NCBI RefSeq assembly: GCF_900299535.1
Contig: NZ_OMKE01000009.1
Span: 230,042 to 294,041, forward strand
Source of the DNA: Aquimarina aquimarini
GTDB lineage: Bacteria; Bacteroidota; Bacteroidia; Flavobacteriales; Flavobacteriaceae
Reading direction: 5' to 3'
DNA: 64,000 nucleotides
The stretch's first letter is position 1. Each line of letters begins with the position of its first letter. A program made the translations under genes and the position numbers. Under the pieces are notes generated by a model. It saw only the letters and a list, made by a program, of their open reading frames with translations, searched no databases and was not told where the DNA came from. Positions 63,290 through 64,000 of the stretch are shown here, in pieces.

Positions 63290-64000
63290 ATGAAGATAAA
63301 ATTACTTCTATTTACACTAGCATTTTGTTCAGCAACTTCTTCCTTGATTGCACAGGTTAAGATTGGTGACAATCCTAATTTAATCCATAACTCTTCCATT
63401 TTAGAGTTAGAGAGCATCAATAAGGCTTTTGTCTTGACTAGAATTACAACAGCACAAATGAATGCTATAACTCCATTAAACGGAGCATTAATATATAATA
63501 CAGATGACAATTGTATTTTCCAATACAATAACAATAGTTGGAATAGCCTCTGTAGTGGCAATGACAATCAAGCACTATCGTTTAATTCAACAACTAACAT
63601 TTTAACTCTTGAAAATGGAGGATTCGTTGATCTCTCCTCTCTAATCAATGATTTAGATTCTAATCCTACAAACGAAATTCAAGTATTAAGTAAAAGTGGA
63701 AACACAATTACTTTATCTGATGGTGGAGGAAGTTTTAATGAAAGCATATCTACTCTTGAAGACTTAGGAGGAGGTATATTTCGATACACCTCAGAAGACA
63801 ACACAATTACAATTATAGACATTAATGGTGCCGTTGGAACTACTGGCCCTACTGGATCAGCAGGCCCTACAGGCCCAACTGGTTTAACAGGTAGAACAGG
63901 ATTAACAGGTAGAACAGGATTAACTGGACGTACTGGTCTTACAGGACGCACTGGCTTAACAGGGAGAACAGGATTAACTGGACGTACTGGTCTTACAGGA
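63290..64000 (+). CDS. Collagen-like secreted protein, 5' part
   Basis: A protein of at least 237 residues whose end lies outside the window. A signal peptide (about 1-21, '[14 protein letters not shown]') is followed by a globular region of about 160 residues. It opens with '[31 protein letters not shown]' and '[25 protein letters not shown]', a pattern common in flavobacterial tail or surface proteins. From residue 183 it is pure Gly-[11 protein letters not shown], then at least six G-L-T-G-R-T units. Collagen triple helices form trimeric fibres or adhesins. A minus-strand frame over the repeat is a shadow. Confidence 0.9.
   Translation, partial: MKIKLLLFTLAFCSATSSLIAQVKIGDNPNLIHNSSILELESINKAFVLTRITTAQMNAITPLNGALIYNTDDNCIFQYNNNSWNSLCSGNDNQALSFNSTTNILTLENGGFVDLSSLINDLDSNPTNEIQVLSKSGNTITLSDGGGSFNESISTLEDLGGGIFRYTSEDNTITIIDINGAVGTTGPTGSAGPTGPTGLTGRTGLTGRTGLTGRTGLTGRTGLTGRTGLTGRTGLTG
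63836..64000 (+). repeat. Collagen-coding 18-bp repeats with a 54-bp higher-order unit
   Basis: Each G-L-T-G-R-T is coded by 18 bases. The units differ in synonymous codons, and one three-unit block recurs: the 30 bases from 63917 are repeated exactly at 63971, 54 bases apart. This points to block duplication rather than single-unit slippage. The array is cut by the window end. Confidence 0.85.

Noticed and set aside
63679..63951. Minus-strand ORF rich in Pro-Val-Arg repeats
   Set aside because: It is the antisense reading of the collagen Gly-X-Y repeat; the + strand has a signal peptide, a promoter and a sensible protein.

Overview
The window is from an AT-rich genome of the Bacteroidota, almost certainly a marine Flavobacteriaceae member; an Aquimarina-like organism is my best guess. 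The grounds are a fused SecDF, DUF2911/DUF192/DUF6588/DUF6702-type proteins, many short lipoproteins with SPII signals, CarboxypepD_reg-type secreted proteins, promoter boxes of the TAnnTTTG type, and almost no Shine-Dalgarno sequences. No insertion sequence, phage, CRISPR array or rRNA was seen. There is one tRNA (Gly-TCC).

Layout. 1-4.2 kb: the end of a membrane protein, then a winged-helix regulator, a COQ4-like protein, two small membrane proteins, CreD and a DUF192 lipoprotein, all on the + strand. 4.2-4.4 kb: a 160-bp palindromic MITE-like element. 4.5-15.6 kb: minus-strand housekeeping genes (secDF, two secDF-adjacent envelope proteins of which one is a SecD-domain lipoprotein, mdh, a DUF6588 protein, gyrB, asnB). 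15.9-19 kb: a DUF2911 gene, then an intergenic stretch of 1.3 kb holding three paralogous 32-codon genes, then queE and a lipoprotein RidA. 19-28 kb: mixed single genes (HerA-like ATPase, alpha/beta hydrolase, SIMPL protein, RluF-type pseudouridine synthase, sterol-desaturase-type hydroxylase, class 3 ALDH). 28-32.9 kb: a small accessory island with a triple-repeat 85-aa protein, an AraC regulator, DoxX, a 51-aa ORF, an AhpD-like protein and a cupredoxin-like secreted protein. 32.9-43.9 kb: an oxidoreductase and AraC regulator pair, a second palindromic element, then a nine-gene kynurenine degradation operon with its own IclR regulator. 44-53.4 kb: a secreted subtilase, TatA, an M1 peptidase, three tandem CarboxypepD_reg proteins, peptidase E and glutaminase. 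53.4-62.7 kb: a glycan locus (WlbA/WlbB-type sugar enzymes, GT2 and GT-C-like transferases, a TMTC-like TPR protein, an LPG-synthase-type membrane protein, a methyltransferase). 62.9 kb: tRNA-Gly. 63.3 kb to the end: the start of a secreted collagen-like protein.

How the genes work together. The kynurenine operon encodes steps from L-kynurenine through 3-hydroxykynurenine, 3-hydroxyanthranilate, aminocarboxymuconate semialdehyde and aminomuconate semialdehyde to 2-aminomuconate and its deamination. Tryptophan dioxygenase and formamidase are not in the window. The glycan locus supplies the last two assignable steps towards a UDP-diacetamido-uronic acid, plus transferases that could use it.

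The strongest candidate for something undescribed is the 16.5-17.6 kb array: three same-strand, equal-length (99 nt) genes whose C-terminal halves share the pattern F-L-[KR]-x-L-P-[GS]-A-[SC]-x-x-A-[IM]-x-[RK], each with its own promoter-like sequence and a shared 11-nt segment just before the ATG. Second are two copies of a 69-bp regulatory module with identical internal spacing at 30.58 and 30.84 kb, next to an AraC regulator gene.
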